Source: Lactifluus volemus (taxonomy: Eukaryota > Basidiomycota > Agaricomycetes > Russulales > Russulaceae). Taken from it: a DNA stretch of 47,458 nt. Under the pieces are notes generated by a model. It did not search any database and was not told the origin of the DNA. It saw nothing but the letters and a program-made list of their open reading frames with translations. The translations under genes were made by a program, and so were the position numbers. The stretch is from assembly GCA_022376515.1 (NCBI GenBank), contig WTXI01000278.1, positions 1-47,458 of the forward strand. Reading direction: 5' to 3'. Of this stretch, positions 31,735 through 43,730 are shown in pieces (position 1 is the stretch's first letter; every line of letters begins with the position of its first letter).

Positions 31735-32067
31735 TCAGTCACCCAACTCGAAAGAGTAGAGGGCGATGAAACCTTTTGAACTTGGTTTGTTGAAGGGGGT
31801 GGCTAACAGAGGAATACTTCTCGATGCATCGGACAATGCCGTATCGTTTACGTAAGCATAGGACTTGTCCTCAGGCTTCCGCCCAAGACGATGTATTGTG
31901 AGTATTGACCAACGTTTCACCTTTTTTGAGAGGACCCTATGGCTACCAGTCAACGCAGGGTGTCCATAGAATTTCTTGGTGAATGGTGGTGAGTCTGAGT
32001 GATTCGGTTTAATATGTATCACTGGCATTACTAGTGCAGTTACGGCCCAAATACTGACCTCGTACAA
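31735..32067 (-). CDS. Unrecognised open frame
   Basis: A 110-codon frame with plausible protein composition (SPPFTKKFYGHPALTGSHRV, LGRKPEDKSYAYVNDTALSD). No motif or family is recognised, and no partner exons were found. It may be a gene fragment or chance. Confidence 0.2.
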   Translation of the reverse strand: MYEVSIWAVTALVMPVIHIKPNHSDSPPFTKKFYGHPALTGSHRVLSKKVKRWSILTIHRLGRKPEDKSYAYVNDTALSDASRSIPLLATPFNKPSSKGFIALYSFELGD

Positions 32068-32737
32068 AACGACGCGCCTTCCTTCCCAGAGCGTAAATAA
32101 CCAGCGGCAGTTGTCCTTCGACTTATTTGCTCATGTCAATGCAGGCTCAACGTGACCATTAGTGATAAGGTCCCACTGTCATTACTACTATGCGCACAAC
32201 TTGAAGCATCAGCATATCTGTTATCATTCTTGCGCTCGCAACTGGAGTAGCGGCGACAAGGGTTGACCAACCCTCCAAACCGCCACCGATGAAAGGTTTG
32301 TTCCCACTTTTGACCATAGTTATACGGGCCCCTCTTCCTACAACTGGTAATTGTTCACGTTGCGTAACTAGATAACTTGCTTTTTTTTATTTTAAATTTA
32401 TTTCGAGGTTTCTTCCATGTGCATTCCGTCGCTTTCTGTAGTATATATATATGCACTTATAGCTACTGAAAGTGACTTTCAGATGCAGTAAATTATATCG
32501 GGACCCCTGACAAACTGACAAACACGCGCGACGTGGTTACTATAGTACAGTAGATAGAGAAAGCATATAGTGAGTCTAAATCGCAGTAAGTGCCTGTAAT
32601 TCCTGCCATACTGTTGATAGAGTATATCTCTGAACAACTTCTCTCCTGTACTTTCAATAAAGTCAGCAATCAGGACTCGCGACTGTGGTCCAATAAAAGT
32701 ACATACATTTCTATGGTCTGATCCCCCAGGTGCACAA

Positions 32738-33505
32738 TCAAGCGCGCATCCGCAGGCTAGCTCCTTGATTATGCGCTCCGCCTCCTTGAACAAGCTGAAC
32801 AAGCAAAGCGTCCATTGACTCTCCAGGATGCCATTTCTTGCAGTGATCTCTAAACAGGTCCCTGCGCGATTGTTTGTATTTGCACTTCCGACAACCTATG
32901 GTCGGTGGGCCATGTTTCGATTTAATGTGTCGTTTCCTCTCCGACTGGCCAGAAAAAAACTGCCCACAGTCGGCTACGGTACAAGGATAGTCGCATGAGC
33001 GATCTTGAACTGTCCCATCTCCGATTCGACGGGAAATACGTCCGTATTTGTGTCGCCGATGCGCCGGGTGATGCGCAACTCGAGAGTTACTTGAATGGGA
33101 TCGAGCTTCCGCATATGAAACTACTTGCGCGCCCACGGCCGGAACATCTACGCCCTGATAAGTCGAAACGGGTAATCTTGCACGATTATCACCCTCAACA
33201 GGAAACCAACTCAGGTGGCAGGCCCTTTCTGGGTATTCTTGAGATGAGGCCGTGGTCTGAGATGAACCCGTTGTCGCTTCGCCGCCGACAGCACCGGAAA
33301 TTTGTTCAGACCAACACCCTGCTATCCTGGGATCGCCAAGAACTGGTACCATGAGTGAGGTAGGATATTGCAACTTCGGGGTGCCCGTAGTATTAGCCTC
33401 TATTGCGGATCCTGTGAAGAATGTATTCATTGCTGAAAATTGCTCCGAGGAGATGTCTATGGGATAATCAGGCCACGACACAATCGGAGCCTCTGCCTGG
33501 GACAT
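32738..33505 (-). CDS. C2H2 zinc-finger protein
   Basis: An ATG frame of 255 residues with two adjacent zinc fingers near the C-terminus: C-x4-C-x12-H-x4-H (CTVADC to HIKSKH, residues about 175-198) and C-x2-C-x12-H-x4-H (CRKC to HCKKWH, about 205-226). The N-terminal 170 residues are low in structure, rich in Ser, Thr and Gly, as in fungal transcription factors. The fingers imply nucleic-acid binding in the nucleus; the target is unknown. The last 25 residues may change if an intron was missed. It is a lone gene in repeat-rich surroundings, opposite in direction to its RTA1-like neighbours. Confidence 0.6.
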   Translation of the reverse strand: MSQAEAPIVSWPDYPIDISSEQFSAMNTFFTGSAIEANTTGTPKLQYPTSLMVPVLGDPRIAGCWSEQISGAVGGEATTGSSQTTASSQEYPERACHLSWFPVEGDNRARLPVSTYQGVDVPAVGAQVVSYAEARSHSSNSRVAHHPAHRRHKYGRISRRIGDGTVQDRSCDYPCTVADCGQFFSGQSERKRHIKSKHGPPTIGCRKCKYKQSRRDLFRDHCKKWHPGESMDALLVQLVQGGGAHNQGASLRMRA

Positions 33506-33747
33506 GAGGTTCGCGACATGTGAGAAGCTTTCGGTCTCAGGCTGGCGGTGGAGTGCCGCGATATTTGTCGCCCGCTAAGGAGAAGGGGGGGAGGGAGTTT
33601 CAACAAGTTGCCGTGAGCACGGGCAAGGTAAGAAGTCATACCTGTGTATAAGAACTCCATTCTATGTCTTGGGGTGAACCGACGAAAAAAGACCGTTGGC
33701 GTTGGGGCATCATTGCATACGAGAGGCAGTCGAAGAGTCGTTGACAC

Positions 33748-35184
33748 GCTGCTCTCCCCCCCTCTGGGTTAATAAAGGATATTTGCACCTATAAGGCCCC
33801 ATAGGATGGACGTGCAGAAATAGGGCGCATCTCGTGATATGTGATGCGGCTCATCTCGTGACGCGAATGGTTGGCGCTTCAAGCTTCAAGTTTCGTCTCA
33901 GATCACGCCGATGCTGTAAGAGATAAGGAGAACGACACCCAAATCAGAGAGCACATAGTCGCAAGGTGCTCGGCGCTGGTAGGAGGGACTGATTTGGGCA
34001 TTCGGCGGTGAAGAATGATGTTGTTCATTGCGCCATGCCTAGTTGGAAAGCAGTAGTTGCTGATAAGCTATTTGTAACTGGGACGGAGGTTAAAATAATC
34101 AGCTCCCATGATGACTCAGGGAAGACACAACAGCCATCGTGATCGTATGAGTGCTGCACCGTGCTGCACAGGATTGTGTGGAGCATTGGCTGCGTAACAG
34201 AGGGTGTGGTTCCCTGCCACAAATGAATTCGGTATAGTGCTTCTTTCGTAAGATGGATCCTTCGTGCCCGTGCCATTTGTGATCTCTAGCCACTTTGTCG
34301 ACCTCACAAGCAGGCACGTCTTGGAAAAATAACGCCAGTTCCGCACGAGAAGGCCCGGGGTGGTCAAAGTAGGACGGAAGGATTATTGCTTCCGACCTTA
34401 GATAAAGTTTCGTGATTAATACCGATAGAAGAAAGAATCGGCTCGGTTAGGTGGGCGTGTTTGATTAGGTTGGACATGATGGCAACGCCGTTGTGCTGGT
34501 TTATGTGCAAGCCAGCCGGAAGCCACCGCCGGTTCCGCCGCCACAAGCACGCGTGTTTCCCACGGTCAGCCTCCGATTTTCTTAATTGTTCGAAAAAATC
34601 CGAAAACTCTACATCTAACCTATTTTTATTATGCACAATGGCATGAAAATATGGAGGTGAGGTAGTAACAGAGAGTATATGGTACCTTGGAGGAGGGCGT
34701 CCGTGAGCCTCGTTCTGGCGGAGCTAGAAACGCAACTCGTGTGTTGGTCTTTACCATCGCCCACCAAGATCTAAAGTTATTAATAAATTTCGGAGAGACC
34801 GGAATTTTCGTAAAAAATAATGTCTTTCCCGAGCGTTCGCGGACTCGGAATTCACCCTTTTTGCGCTTATTATTGGTTAGATTTGAAGCAATCTTGACAT
34901 GCTTGACATCTCAAGATCTCACTCAAGTCCTCGAGGCGTGTGAGTGATGGTGGAGGCTCAGAGCGCTCAAATCTCATAGATCTAATCTATTCCTCCAGGC
35001 CCGGGTCATGCCTGTGCCACGCTGACGGCGACATAACCTTCAAGCTTCAAGCTTCAAGGGCTACTCGTAGAGCGCTTCTGTGCGTGGATGGGCGTATAAA
35101 GGCATGCCCGATCTATCCTTCTTTCTCTCCGGTTTTCAGAGAGCCCCCTCAACGAAGCCTGAACCCCTGCAAAGGTACTGGTAG
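33748..35184. other. Region without a recognised gene
   Basis: Short frames only, none convincing. A TTCAAGCTTCAAG word occurs near 33880 and again, as a tandem, near 35040. The TATAAA at about 35095 probably belonged to the decayed RTA1-like copy downstream. Confidence 0.4.
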
Positions 35185-35690
35185 TACTCAACAACAATTG
35201 CAAGATAACTATGTCCCCACGGAATGGATTTCTCATTACGTTCTTGTGGTTGTCCACACTTCGATGGTCGTCTTTTGGTCATTTGCTTGGCACACCACTA
35301 GTCGAAGCCAATTTCATCCCCTCGGCCCACGTCTGAAACCTAGATGACGTGAGTGACATAGTTCTATCCATCAGCAGGGTTGAACGTGACATAGGACATC
35401 ATTGCCCTCCTCGTACAAACCTTGGGTGGCGGACTAGCAACGGGCTTCTCGTCCTCTCTGTTCTCCTGGTTGTTCGACTGACGTATGTCAGGGCTTGAAT
35501 ATCACTCTTAGTCACCATCCGAGTCACCGCCGTACTGTGCCTTGGCAGCAGAATTCCTCGAACCCCACCACCACCTCTTTCCCACACTTGTGTTTGAGCT
35601 ACTATCGCTATATCCCAGGTATACGGATTAGCTGGACTAAGAAAAGATTTTACAATTCACTTGAGATGCATGACGGAAGCACCGCACACA
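35185..35690 (+). pseudogene. RTA1-like gene, decayed third copy
   Basis: DNYVPTEWISHYVLVVVH matches the first helix of the intact gene. Then come fragments aligned in the right order: CACTTCGATGGTCGTCTTT (intact copy: 28050 on), GCCAATTTCAT and CTCGGCCCAC (28138 on), GACCTAGATGACGTGAGTGA-like donor sequence (28200 on), TTGAACGTGACATAG (28253 on), TATGTCAGGGCTTGAATATC (28475 on) and TACTGTGCCTTGGCAGCAGA (28590 on). Large internal segments are missing, and no continuous frame remains. Confidence 0.75.
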
Positions 35691-35858
35691 GTGAAGCTGA
35701 CTAGTATTTCAGAGGAGGTTTGCCAGTTGAATACGTTAGTGATAAATGCTAACAACAACCTTGCGCCTTGCCCACTTCTCGGACTCGATCGAGCTCGATC
35801 GCCAAGCTCTACCATTCTTGAGCGGAAGGCACAGGCCAAATAGCAACCTACAGGACAG

Positions 35859-38598
35859 TCACCTCTGAATCTGCCCTTCTTCAATACCGGAAACGCCGGG
35901 GAACCATCGGCAAGGTAACCGATCCCAGTCAAGCCGAGAATGGTCAAAGTCGTTCACTCCAACGATCGTAGCTGGCACTACAAGCGAAAGTTCGCCCGCA
36001 ATGACCGAGAGTGCTTGTGCAGCCTCGAAAGAGATCATCAATTAATGTGGGGTGTGACCACCGGAAAGGGGGGGTCTCACCTGCAAGCGATTTTCGTGCC
36101 ATGGGCCCGCGGCGCCAGCTGGCAAGTCGTTGAGATCCGCCAAACCATCACGTGCCCGCTCGAAATGAGGCTTCAATGGCTCCCGTTCGTCCTTCAGGAC
36201 GTCCACCGACGCATCGACAAACGCCGAGAGGTCCGGGACTGCCACCTGAGGACGTAGTTTCGCATATTCAGGACGAAATGCCCATTTGTACCGCCGAAGA
36301 AAGTTGAGTGCGAGGCGCGGAGCTGGCAGTCGTATTAATGGTAGCGTAAGCTGTGCCAGTTATGTCGTCAGTGCGATACGGGGTTATTCCTGAAGATCTT
36401 ACCATGTACATTCCAATGCAGAGTGATTGGAAAGAGCTTAGGTATGCGCGCAGAAAGATCAGTTCTTGATATGCGATGGTATCTGCGGCAAATGTTGGCA
36501 CGGACTTCGCGGATTTTGACTTTGGGCGGAGCGCTCACCTTTGGGTATGACCGGTTCCAGCACTTGCAGTGCATGCAGGTGCTCGTGGATCACCTGGCTC
36601 AACTCCCAGTACACGAATGACTTCTCGTCCTCGACATACAGTTCTAATTGAAAGCCGGAAAGTAGTACTTCTCGGATTATGGAAAGTCTCCACAAGAGCA
36701 CAGCTTCCGGCAACGCATCTACAAGTTGACGGTCTTTCTCGTCCTATCATAGAAACTTCTCTGAGCGAGGCTTTCGTTCGAGTAGGATTCACTTACTATA
36801 GGACTCCCTTTCTCACACATTACGGAAGCCGCATCGAACAACTCCTGCCACCCAATCAAAGACCGCGAGAGGAATCTCCGGCGACGAGGTGGGTTATACC
36901 AAGCAGATTGAACGTGGCTGAGCAACATCTGTAAGTCGAGCTATGTCTAGTATTAAGTAAAATGAATACAGCATTGCGCACCCTCGAGAGCTTTCGTTCT
37001 ATGTTGGGGTTGGAGAGAGCAGCTCGGTTGGCGGCCGCCAAAATGACCTCAGACTTATATTCGATGCCGGTGGTCTCAAAGAAGAAGCGATCAACCAACC
37101 AACGCAATGGGTGGACCTCGAGGACGCGCTGGTTGGTGAAGAAAACGACCTTGTTCACCGTCAAAAATGTGTCTCATTTATTGCCAATGAACTGACCTGT
37201 GCGAGAGCCCGAAGAAACGGAGGTCTCTGAGATGGGCGTGAAAAAGTTGCACAAAGGTCTCCGGCGATCTGGAACGCTCGTTAAGTGGGCAGCATTGAGA
37301 GAATGTCCTCTTTGACCTTCCACGTTGCCAGACTTGCGATAGCTGAGATCTTACATATCTCAGCCCATCCATCAAAGAATCCTGCGAGGGCAGCCCAGGC
37401 GCGATCTTGGGGAGGGAGGCAATGGGACCGTAAGGGCATGAAGCTGTTCAGCCTGCGGGTGATTCGGGGATCGAAGGCGAGGGTGGCAGGTGAATGAGGA
37501 GCAAGCTCTGGTGGTAAGTTTGAACGGACATTATTGAGGTAATCGCGCGCCAAACCAAGCAATTCAGAGAAGTGCTCGCGGTCCTTGAATGGGTGATGGC
37601 GAAAGAGGTTAACCATGACCTATGAAGATATTTCAGTGCAGCATCGAAGGACCGCCGCAAGTTATGTGCGCACTGTTCGGAGAGATATCCTATCTAGTAG
37701 TGGCCCTCGCCAGGACGATGACTCTAGAGAACGTGAGGCATGTTCGTGACCTAGAAACATAGGGGTCGCACCAGGGAGTATGGTTTTAATGCAATCCTTC
37801 GCGTGATCAAGGCGCGATAAAACAGATGTGAGGGGCAGATTTTCCACGAGGGACACGTCAAACTTCTCGGAGTGCCAATCTTCAGTCTGCAAGAGGTTAA
37901 TGATGAACATAGGAGGACAAGCGAGACCCTACGTCATGCAGCTTCCCCCTGTGAAGTTCCCGCCAGGCCAAATCGCAACACTTCAGCAGTCCTGTTATCG
38001 CTGCATTTAAGACCACTGTGACGAGCTCCATGGGCCGAGCAGGGTCTTGTTGCATATGCTGTTGGCGAGAAACTACCTCGGGGTTGATGTCTGCGAGGTA
38101 GTGTACATAAAGACAAGAATATATCGTTTGTGGGAGGTTATATCCGGCGTGCCATTCCATCTTGTAAGCTGTCATCCGGGCTGCGAGAAAGAGAAAGAGA
38201 CGGGGGGAGCGCACCTCGCAAGCAATCGCCCTATCTAGTATATAACAAACTTCTTCGGGAAGAAGAGGAACAAGCGGATTAAACGGAGGTCGCTCTGCCT
38301 CTTCGTCCAGAATAAGACCGCTGTCCATGCGAGGGTCGCCGATCTGAACAGGACCAGTATTAACAAGAGACGAGGGTGAGAACGCGTCTTCATTGCCTCG
38401 AGAGCGCTCATAGCGTCGTAGAGCGTAAAATCTTCAGTAAGCACGACATCTCCTGGTTCCATATCTACGCATTCATCGTTAGGAGGCCTGCAAGAACGAA
38501 GTCACGGTCATACCTTGGGCTGCATCGAGGAAGATATCCGAGACATCGACGAAGTCATCGCCTTCAGAAAGCTCATATAAGGGTGTTTGTTTCAACAT
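35859..38598 (-). CDS. NAA35: NAA35/MAK10, NatC N-acetyltransferase auxiliary subunit
   Basis: Non-catalytic subunit of NatC (with Naa30 and Naa38), which acetylates proteins starting Met plus a hydrophobic residue on the ribosome. Thirteen exons (high to low): 38598-38514, 38464-38397, 38343-38215, 38160-37933, 37886-37674, 37619-37317, 37268-37197, 37149-36982, 36928-36817, 36718-36539, 36482-36403, 36350-36081 and 36023-35859. They give 690 residues with no break. Family blocks: EDFTLYDAMSALE, DPRMDSGLILDEE, PPFNPLVPLLPEEVCYILDR, LITGLLKCCDLAWRE-like ITGLLKCCDLAWREL, TEDWHSEKFDVSL, FDPRITRRLNSFMPLR, HPLRWLVDRFFFETTG, WYNPPRRRRFLSRSLIGWQE and RRYKWAFRPEYAKLRPQVAV. Intron 2 (38396-38344) has a GC donor (GAG then GCAATG) and a CAG acceptor. 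It shares a short promoter with REV1. Confidence 0.9.
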
Positions 38599-38764
38599 CT
38601 TGACTGGGACAAAGGCACGCGGAGCTAAGTTACTTCGACCTCTAGTCGAGCGTCCCGACCAAGTCGCGCCGTCAACGGTTGTTCCGAGCCCCGAGCGCCA
38701 CAGCCTTCAGGGAGCGACTTCACGTGATACTGCCCTCCTTCATCCTCTTCACTTCACTCCTAGT
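38599..38764. promoter_or_regulatory. Bidirectional promoter of NAA35 and REV1
   Basis: Only 166 bases separate the divergent start codons (NAA35 ATG at 38598, REV1 ATG at 38765). Any core promoter elements for both genes must lie here or overlap the coding ends. The REV1 frame stays open upstream to a TTG at 38600, but no ATG lies in that extension. Confidence 0.6.
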
Positions 38765-41700
38765 ATGCTTTCGCCTGCTACCCCGACGAGTAGCAACTCA
38801 TCCGCATTTTTTGGATCGGATGATACTTCTTTCCTTATTGCTCTCAGGGACACCGTCCTTCCAGGCGACATCAATCCTCAAGAGAGCAACGTGGAAGAAA
38901 CTGCATCACGTTCGCCACCTACTCCATCAAGCAGCAGTTTAGAGCCACCTCCTTGTGCTCAACCAGTATCGAATGCTCGTCTTTTTATCAATAGCGACGA
39001 TGAACAGGGCGCAACTAGTATCAGAACCCCTCCAGACGCACGACTGCATTCTCCCCTCACGCCTAGTGATGATGATAAACCTCCTTCGTTACACCTTGAG
39101 TCTCCTACTCCAGTTCGGTCAAAGTATAAGAAGCGTGCACATTCTATATCCAGCGATGATGATTATTCCGCGTTAGTCCAATCACCGGCCAACTCCCAAA
39201 CCCAAACTGTGAGCTCCTACTTGGATTCTCATACCTTTGGGGCGTCACGGTTTGGTGAATTCGGCGAGTACATGCGTCGTAAGCGTGCAAAGTTACAAAT
39301 ACAAAACACGGAGATGGGAAATACTCGAGAACCAACCACATCGACCAGCAAGCTATTCAATGGCCTTTCCATACATGTATGCCAAACAGTCCCTGTCTAA
39401 TTGGTCCGTCCATGCGCTCAAAGATGTAGATCAATGGTTGGACAGAGCCCTCTGTCCAGGAATTGCGAAAATTAATTGTCGAACACGGTGGTGTCTACCA
39501 CGCCTATATTGATAAGAAGACTCTTGTGTGCGTAATGCAAGTCTCATCCTGTGATGACGCCCACGTCATGGTCATCACAGAACGCATGTTATTACTTGTT
39601 CCCTCACGCCAGCCAAGGTCCGCGAGTTCAAACATATGAAAGTTGTTAGACCCGAATGGCTCGTCCGGAGTGTTGAATCCGGTATCCTCCTTCCTTGGCA
39701 AGATTTCATCTTTGTCGCCGGTGGTAGGATTGAGGGCGCGCAGGGCCGCCGAGCACAGATATCCTTGAGAGAATTCTCAATTAACAAACCTCCCAGTGGT
39801 GCAACAGAGGAAGCTGGGCTCTTCAAAACGGACCCCCCTCGTCAGATGAGATTCATTCCACACTACTCCCACTCCCATCATCCATTTCCGGGTCATCACC
39901 GATCCACCCCATTCCCAAGTATGCAGAGCATGACTCAAATCCCGCCGCGGAACGTGCCATGGCAAACCCTGCTTGGCGCGCAGCGCACACCTCTGTCGCC
40001 CCGGGATTCGTCGCAGGGTATTACGCCCACTCACGTTTGCATCACCTCTCGATGTGGAAGGCGGAGCTACGCACTCTTGTTGCGGAGGCCCAAGAGCGTG
40101 CCGAACGGGGGGATGCCCAAGCTACACCCAAAACCTCAGATTCCCCATTGGGGGTGAGCATGCGCGGTGCGACACTCGCTATGAAAAGCCCGTTAAAAGG
40201 AAAAGATAAAGCAGGCAGCAAAAAAGAGCGGGTGATAATGCATGTGGATTTTGACGCCTTCTTTGTGAGTGCTGGCCTGGTTAGCCGTCCACACTTGCGC
40301 GGAAAGCCTGTGGTTGTGTGCCACTCGCAACACACACAGGGTGGTGCGTCGAGCACGAGTGAAATTGCCAGCGCGAGCTATGAGGCCCGCCGATTCGGTA
40401 TCAAGAACGGGATGAGTCTACAGCAAGCGCGAAAGCTGTGCCCAGATATATTAACAATACCCTATGAGTTCGAGACGTGCGTTTCCCCCAAACTAGTGGC
40501 AGCTACTCATACTAAAATTGTGCATCAGATACAGACAACTTTCACTTGAATTCTACACTATTCTCATGTCCCACGCGGATGACTTACAGGCTGTGTCCGT
40601 TGACGAGGCGCTCATCGACGTCACATCAACCGTTGCGCAGATGACAGTGGTGTCTCCCAATGATGACGACAATATTTCACCAAACATCGCCAAAGAACTT
40701 GCAAAGTCCATGCGCACACAAATCAAGGCTGCCACGGGGTGCGAGGGTACGTATTATATAGTGCCTGATCGCAGACCCTGACATCGTGTTCAGTAAGCAT
40801 TGGGATTGCGCCCAACATCATGCTTGCACGTCTTGCCACCCGGCGCGCAAAACCAGCTGGCTCGTTTCATCTGCTCCTAACAGCATTTCCGGATTTACTC
40901 CCAACACTGGACATTCAGGACCTACATGGTTTCGGGAGGGCCGCACGTGATAGAGCCCATGAGAAGCTTGGAACAACTAACCTTGCCGAACTTGTAGGGC
41001 ATAGTAAAACGGCATTGTGTGATGCCCTGGGCAAGTCATCAGGTGAAATTCTTTATAATGCTATCCGTGGTATAGATGAACGCAAGTTGGAAAGTGACAA
41101 ACCACGGAAGTCTGTTTCTTGCGATATCAACGTAAGGATCGGGGTTCCGAGTCACTCTGATCGACAGGAGCTAACATACACACACAGTATGGCATACGGT
41201 TTGAAAATAATGATCAGGTGGAAACTTTCATCCATCAAATGTCAGAAGAAGTTGCACGCCGCCTGGATGCAGTTGGCGTGAGGGGCCAATCTCTCACTCT
41301 CAAGGTGATGCAACGCGATCCTGCCGCGCCGGTTGAGGCTCCGAAGGTATGCAAAACGCACGCCCATCACTCGTCGACGTCATTCATGTCTTTCGGTTGG
41401 GCTTAGTTTATGGGACACGGGCAGTGCATGACGTACAGTAAGCAGTCTGCCCTCGCAGACTCAGAGGGGTGCGCGACAAGCGACCCACGAGTGATCGGAA
41501 AACTTTGCTGGCGTTTATTGCATGCACTCAACATTCCCCCACACGAACTGAGAGGAATCTCAATTCAGATACAGAAACTTGATCCACGTTCAAGGTGTGC
41601 GCCTACAGCTGGACAGGGGCGCTTACCGTTCCGAACTGCGCCGAACGCCACCACTGCGAGTACCGTCACGGGAACGACGTCGAAAGCCCGATCGTCTTTG

Positions 41701-42765
41701 AGTGAGCTTGTGACTGCACAGCCAGCACCCACGGAGCGAGTTGTGGAGCGAGACGTGGAGCGGCGAGACGACCTGCCGGCATTCTCTCAAGTTGACATGT
41801 CCGTGTTTGAAGCCCTGCCGGATGATATCCGCAAAGAGCTGGAGGAGGAGTATAGACGACGTTCTACACCAACCCCTAAACCGGAACCTCCAGCCGAACC
41901 TCCACCTCGTGCTATTTCTGTAACGCCTTCCCGCGGTAACGGGAGCGAGAGGGTCCGTGTCCGCGGCGCAGGCATAAGCAGGGGCAGGCGAGGTACGTTC
42001 GGTCGCCAAACACGCGGGACTGCCTCGTGGTTTCAACCACCACTGCGCGGCAAAGGTGGTCCTTTTCGCGGCAGGCTTGCCCTCCCTTCTGTCCCTCCTC
42101 CTCCAGGAGCAGGAGCGACGCTGGTACGCGTCAAAGAGGGCGAGCTCTCCGAACTCGGAATCGACGAGCAAGTCTTTGCGGCATTACCGATACGTATACA
42201 ACGCGAGCAATTGGCCGCTGCACGCGGTGCGCGCGTGCGTCCATCGCAACAACCCATTCGAGCGACCAGTCCGCTCAAACCGCTGCAACGCCTCGCCGGA
42301 CGTTGGGCTCCTCCTAAAGGACCACACGAGTATATACCACCACCTCCTCCTCCCCGTGCACGCTTCTCGGAAGTGGAGAAACCGGGGTTGCGCACGGGGG
42401 GTTCAGCGGTGCCCGTCGTGGATGGGGTGGATGTACGAAGGGTCGTGAGGGTGTGGGTAGAGCGATTCGTGGAGCATGCGCCGCATGAGGAGGACGTTGA
42501 GCTCGTTGGAGGGTACCTCGTTCGTTGTGTAGAGACAGACGTTGGTGCCGAACGCGCGGTGGGCGTTATGCGATGGTGGGGCGCACTGTTGAGGAGGCGG
42601 TGGGCGGTATGGGAGCATGCGGATGAGAGAGATGAAGAGCCCGAGCCTGGGGAGGACGTGCGCGCTGAGATGGTAGGTATGGCGTGGTGGCGCGCGTATC
42701 GCAAAGTTGGCAACTCTTTGAACGAAGTGGTACGCAAGCGGTTCGGAGGGCATTTAAGATTATAG
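38765..42765 (+). CDS. REV1: REV1 translesion DNA polymerase (deoxycytidyl transferase)
   Basis: Y-family polymerase that inserts dCMP opposite abasic sites and adducts and scaffolds translesion synthesis in the nucleus. Exons 38765-39376, 39430-39527, 39581-39798, 39846-40476, 40529-40746, 40794-41131, 41188-41346 and 41407-42765 give 1210 residues with no break. Domains: FGEYMRRKRAKLQIQN; BRCT (LFNGLSIH to VVRPEWLVRSVESGILLPW, about 200-285); the Rev1 block MANPAWRAAHTSVAPGF; the catalytic palm MHVDFDAFFVS with Asp444 and Asp446, and SVDEALIDV with Asp545-Glu546; DLHGFGRAARDRAHEKLGTT; the little-finger region ending GISIQIQKLD; two ubiquitin-binding motifs (VDMSVFEALPDDIRKELEEE near 887 and IDEQVFAALPIRIQREQL near 1010); and a Rev1 C-terminal domain (about 1094 on) that would bind other translesion polymerases. 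All key acidic residues are present. Confidence 0.95.
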
Positions 42766-42847
42766 ATAAAGTAAATGATTACATAGATGTAGTACACAAA
42801 CACCAGATTATTGCCCTACGCATCGATACTTGTATGTATACCTTCAT

Positions 42848-43730
42848 TCAAACTTTGGTGGGCTTCGTGCCAGTGGCGAGGAAGAACTGAACGTGGCGTC
42901 CCTCTCGCTTGGCCGACGTGAATCGGTCATAAACGACGTTCTCGAGTCCAGCACCCTCGAACAATGCGCGCATCTCCCCCTCTGTGAATCCACGCGTGTG
43001 CGCGACGATATGTTCATAACCGGCCATGATAGGTCGTTGATCTTCGTCCGCTTCTACGCGCGCGATATCAGCTACGGCGAGCGTAGCACCCGGTTTGAGA
43101 TACTTGACCAAATCGTGCGTGACGACATGTACGGAAGGAAAATGATGATAAGCCATCGAGCACTGAGTCCAAAAACAATATTTTAGCTCTTTAAAAAAAA
43201 GGCTATTTTTTTAATGATTTGCGTACCACGGCAATGTCGAATAATTGTTGTTCGGAAGCGAGTTGGTCGAGAGAGTTGACGGCGCGCATTTCGTGCGGTT
43301 CGAGACCTTGAGCGTTAGCGCGAGCATTATAGACTTCTACCATACGCTCGCTAATATCGACTCCGACGAGCTGAGCTACGTACGGCGCGAGTGCACGCGA
43401 AACTTGTCCTGAGCCACAAGCGTAATCCAACACCGATGTCGAGTCTTCGTCCAGGACGACAAGGCGTCTCAAAGCCGGTAACAATCTATCTGCAAATTCT
43501 GCCGCGTCTGGATGACGTTTATCAAAGTCGGCTCCTAGGGCGTTAAAGTGGGTCAGGTTGGCATGTTCCATCTGTTCCGAACCATCTTTCTCATCAGAGT
43601 TGGTTAGTGCGGAATCGTGAGCGTAGCGGTGATGGTGCAGGTGGAGGTGGTGGAGATCGCCAAGTAGCTGGGACATGACCGGATCATCAGATGAGGGTGG
43701 TGATGGTTCTGTTATTGTAAGTCTGGACAT
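42848..43730 (-). CDS. Class I SAM-dependent methyltransferase
   Basis: Two exons (43730-43227 and 43162-42848) give 272 residues. Motif I is VLDYACGSGQVSRAL, followed by VGVDISERMVEVYNARA, the usual SAM-binding pair. Later come FDIAVCSMAYHHF (across the intron) and YLKPGATLAVADI, the motif III strand, and a C-terminal FTEGEMRALFEGAGLE and HVQFFLATG. The architecture is that of Methyltransf_11/12/25 proteins with unknown small-molecule substrates. The N-terminus has a His-rich stretch (LHHLHLHHHRYAH). The intron is short and contains long A/T homopolymers. The gene ends 82 bases from the REV1 stop, tail to tail. Confidence 0.88.

Noticed and set aside
37269..37316. Apparent stop and frame change in NAA35
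   Set aside because: An intron from 37316 down to 37269 (GTCAAAG to TTCCAG) restores WKIAGDLCATF and continues in phase; total length is then divisible by three.
39799..39845. Apparent frameshift in REV1 at a C6 run
   Set aside because: A 47-nt GT-AG intron (39799-39845) joins AAACCTCCCAGTG to ATGAGATT in the correct frame, so the gene is intact.
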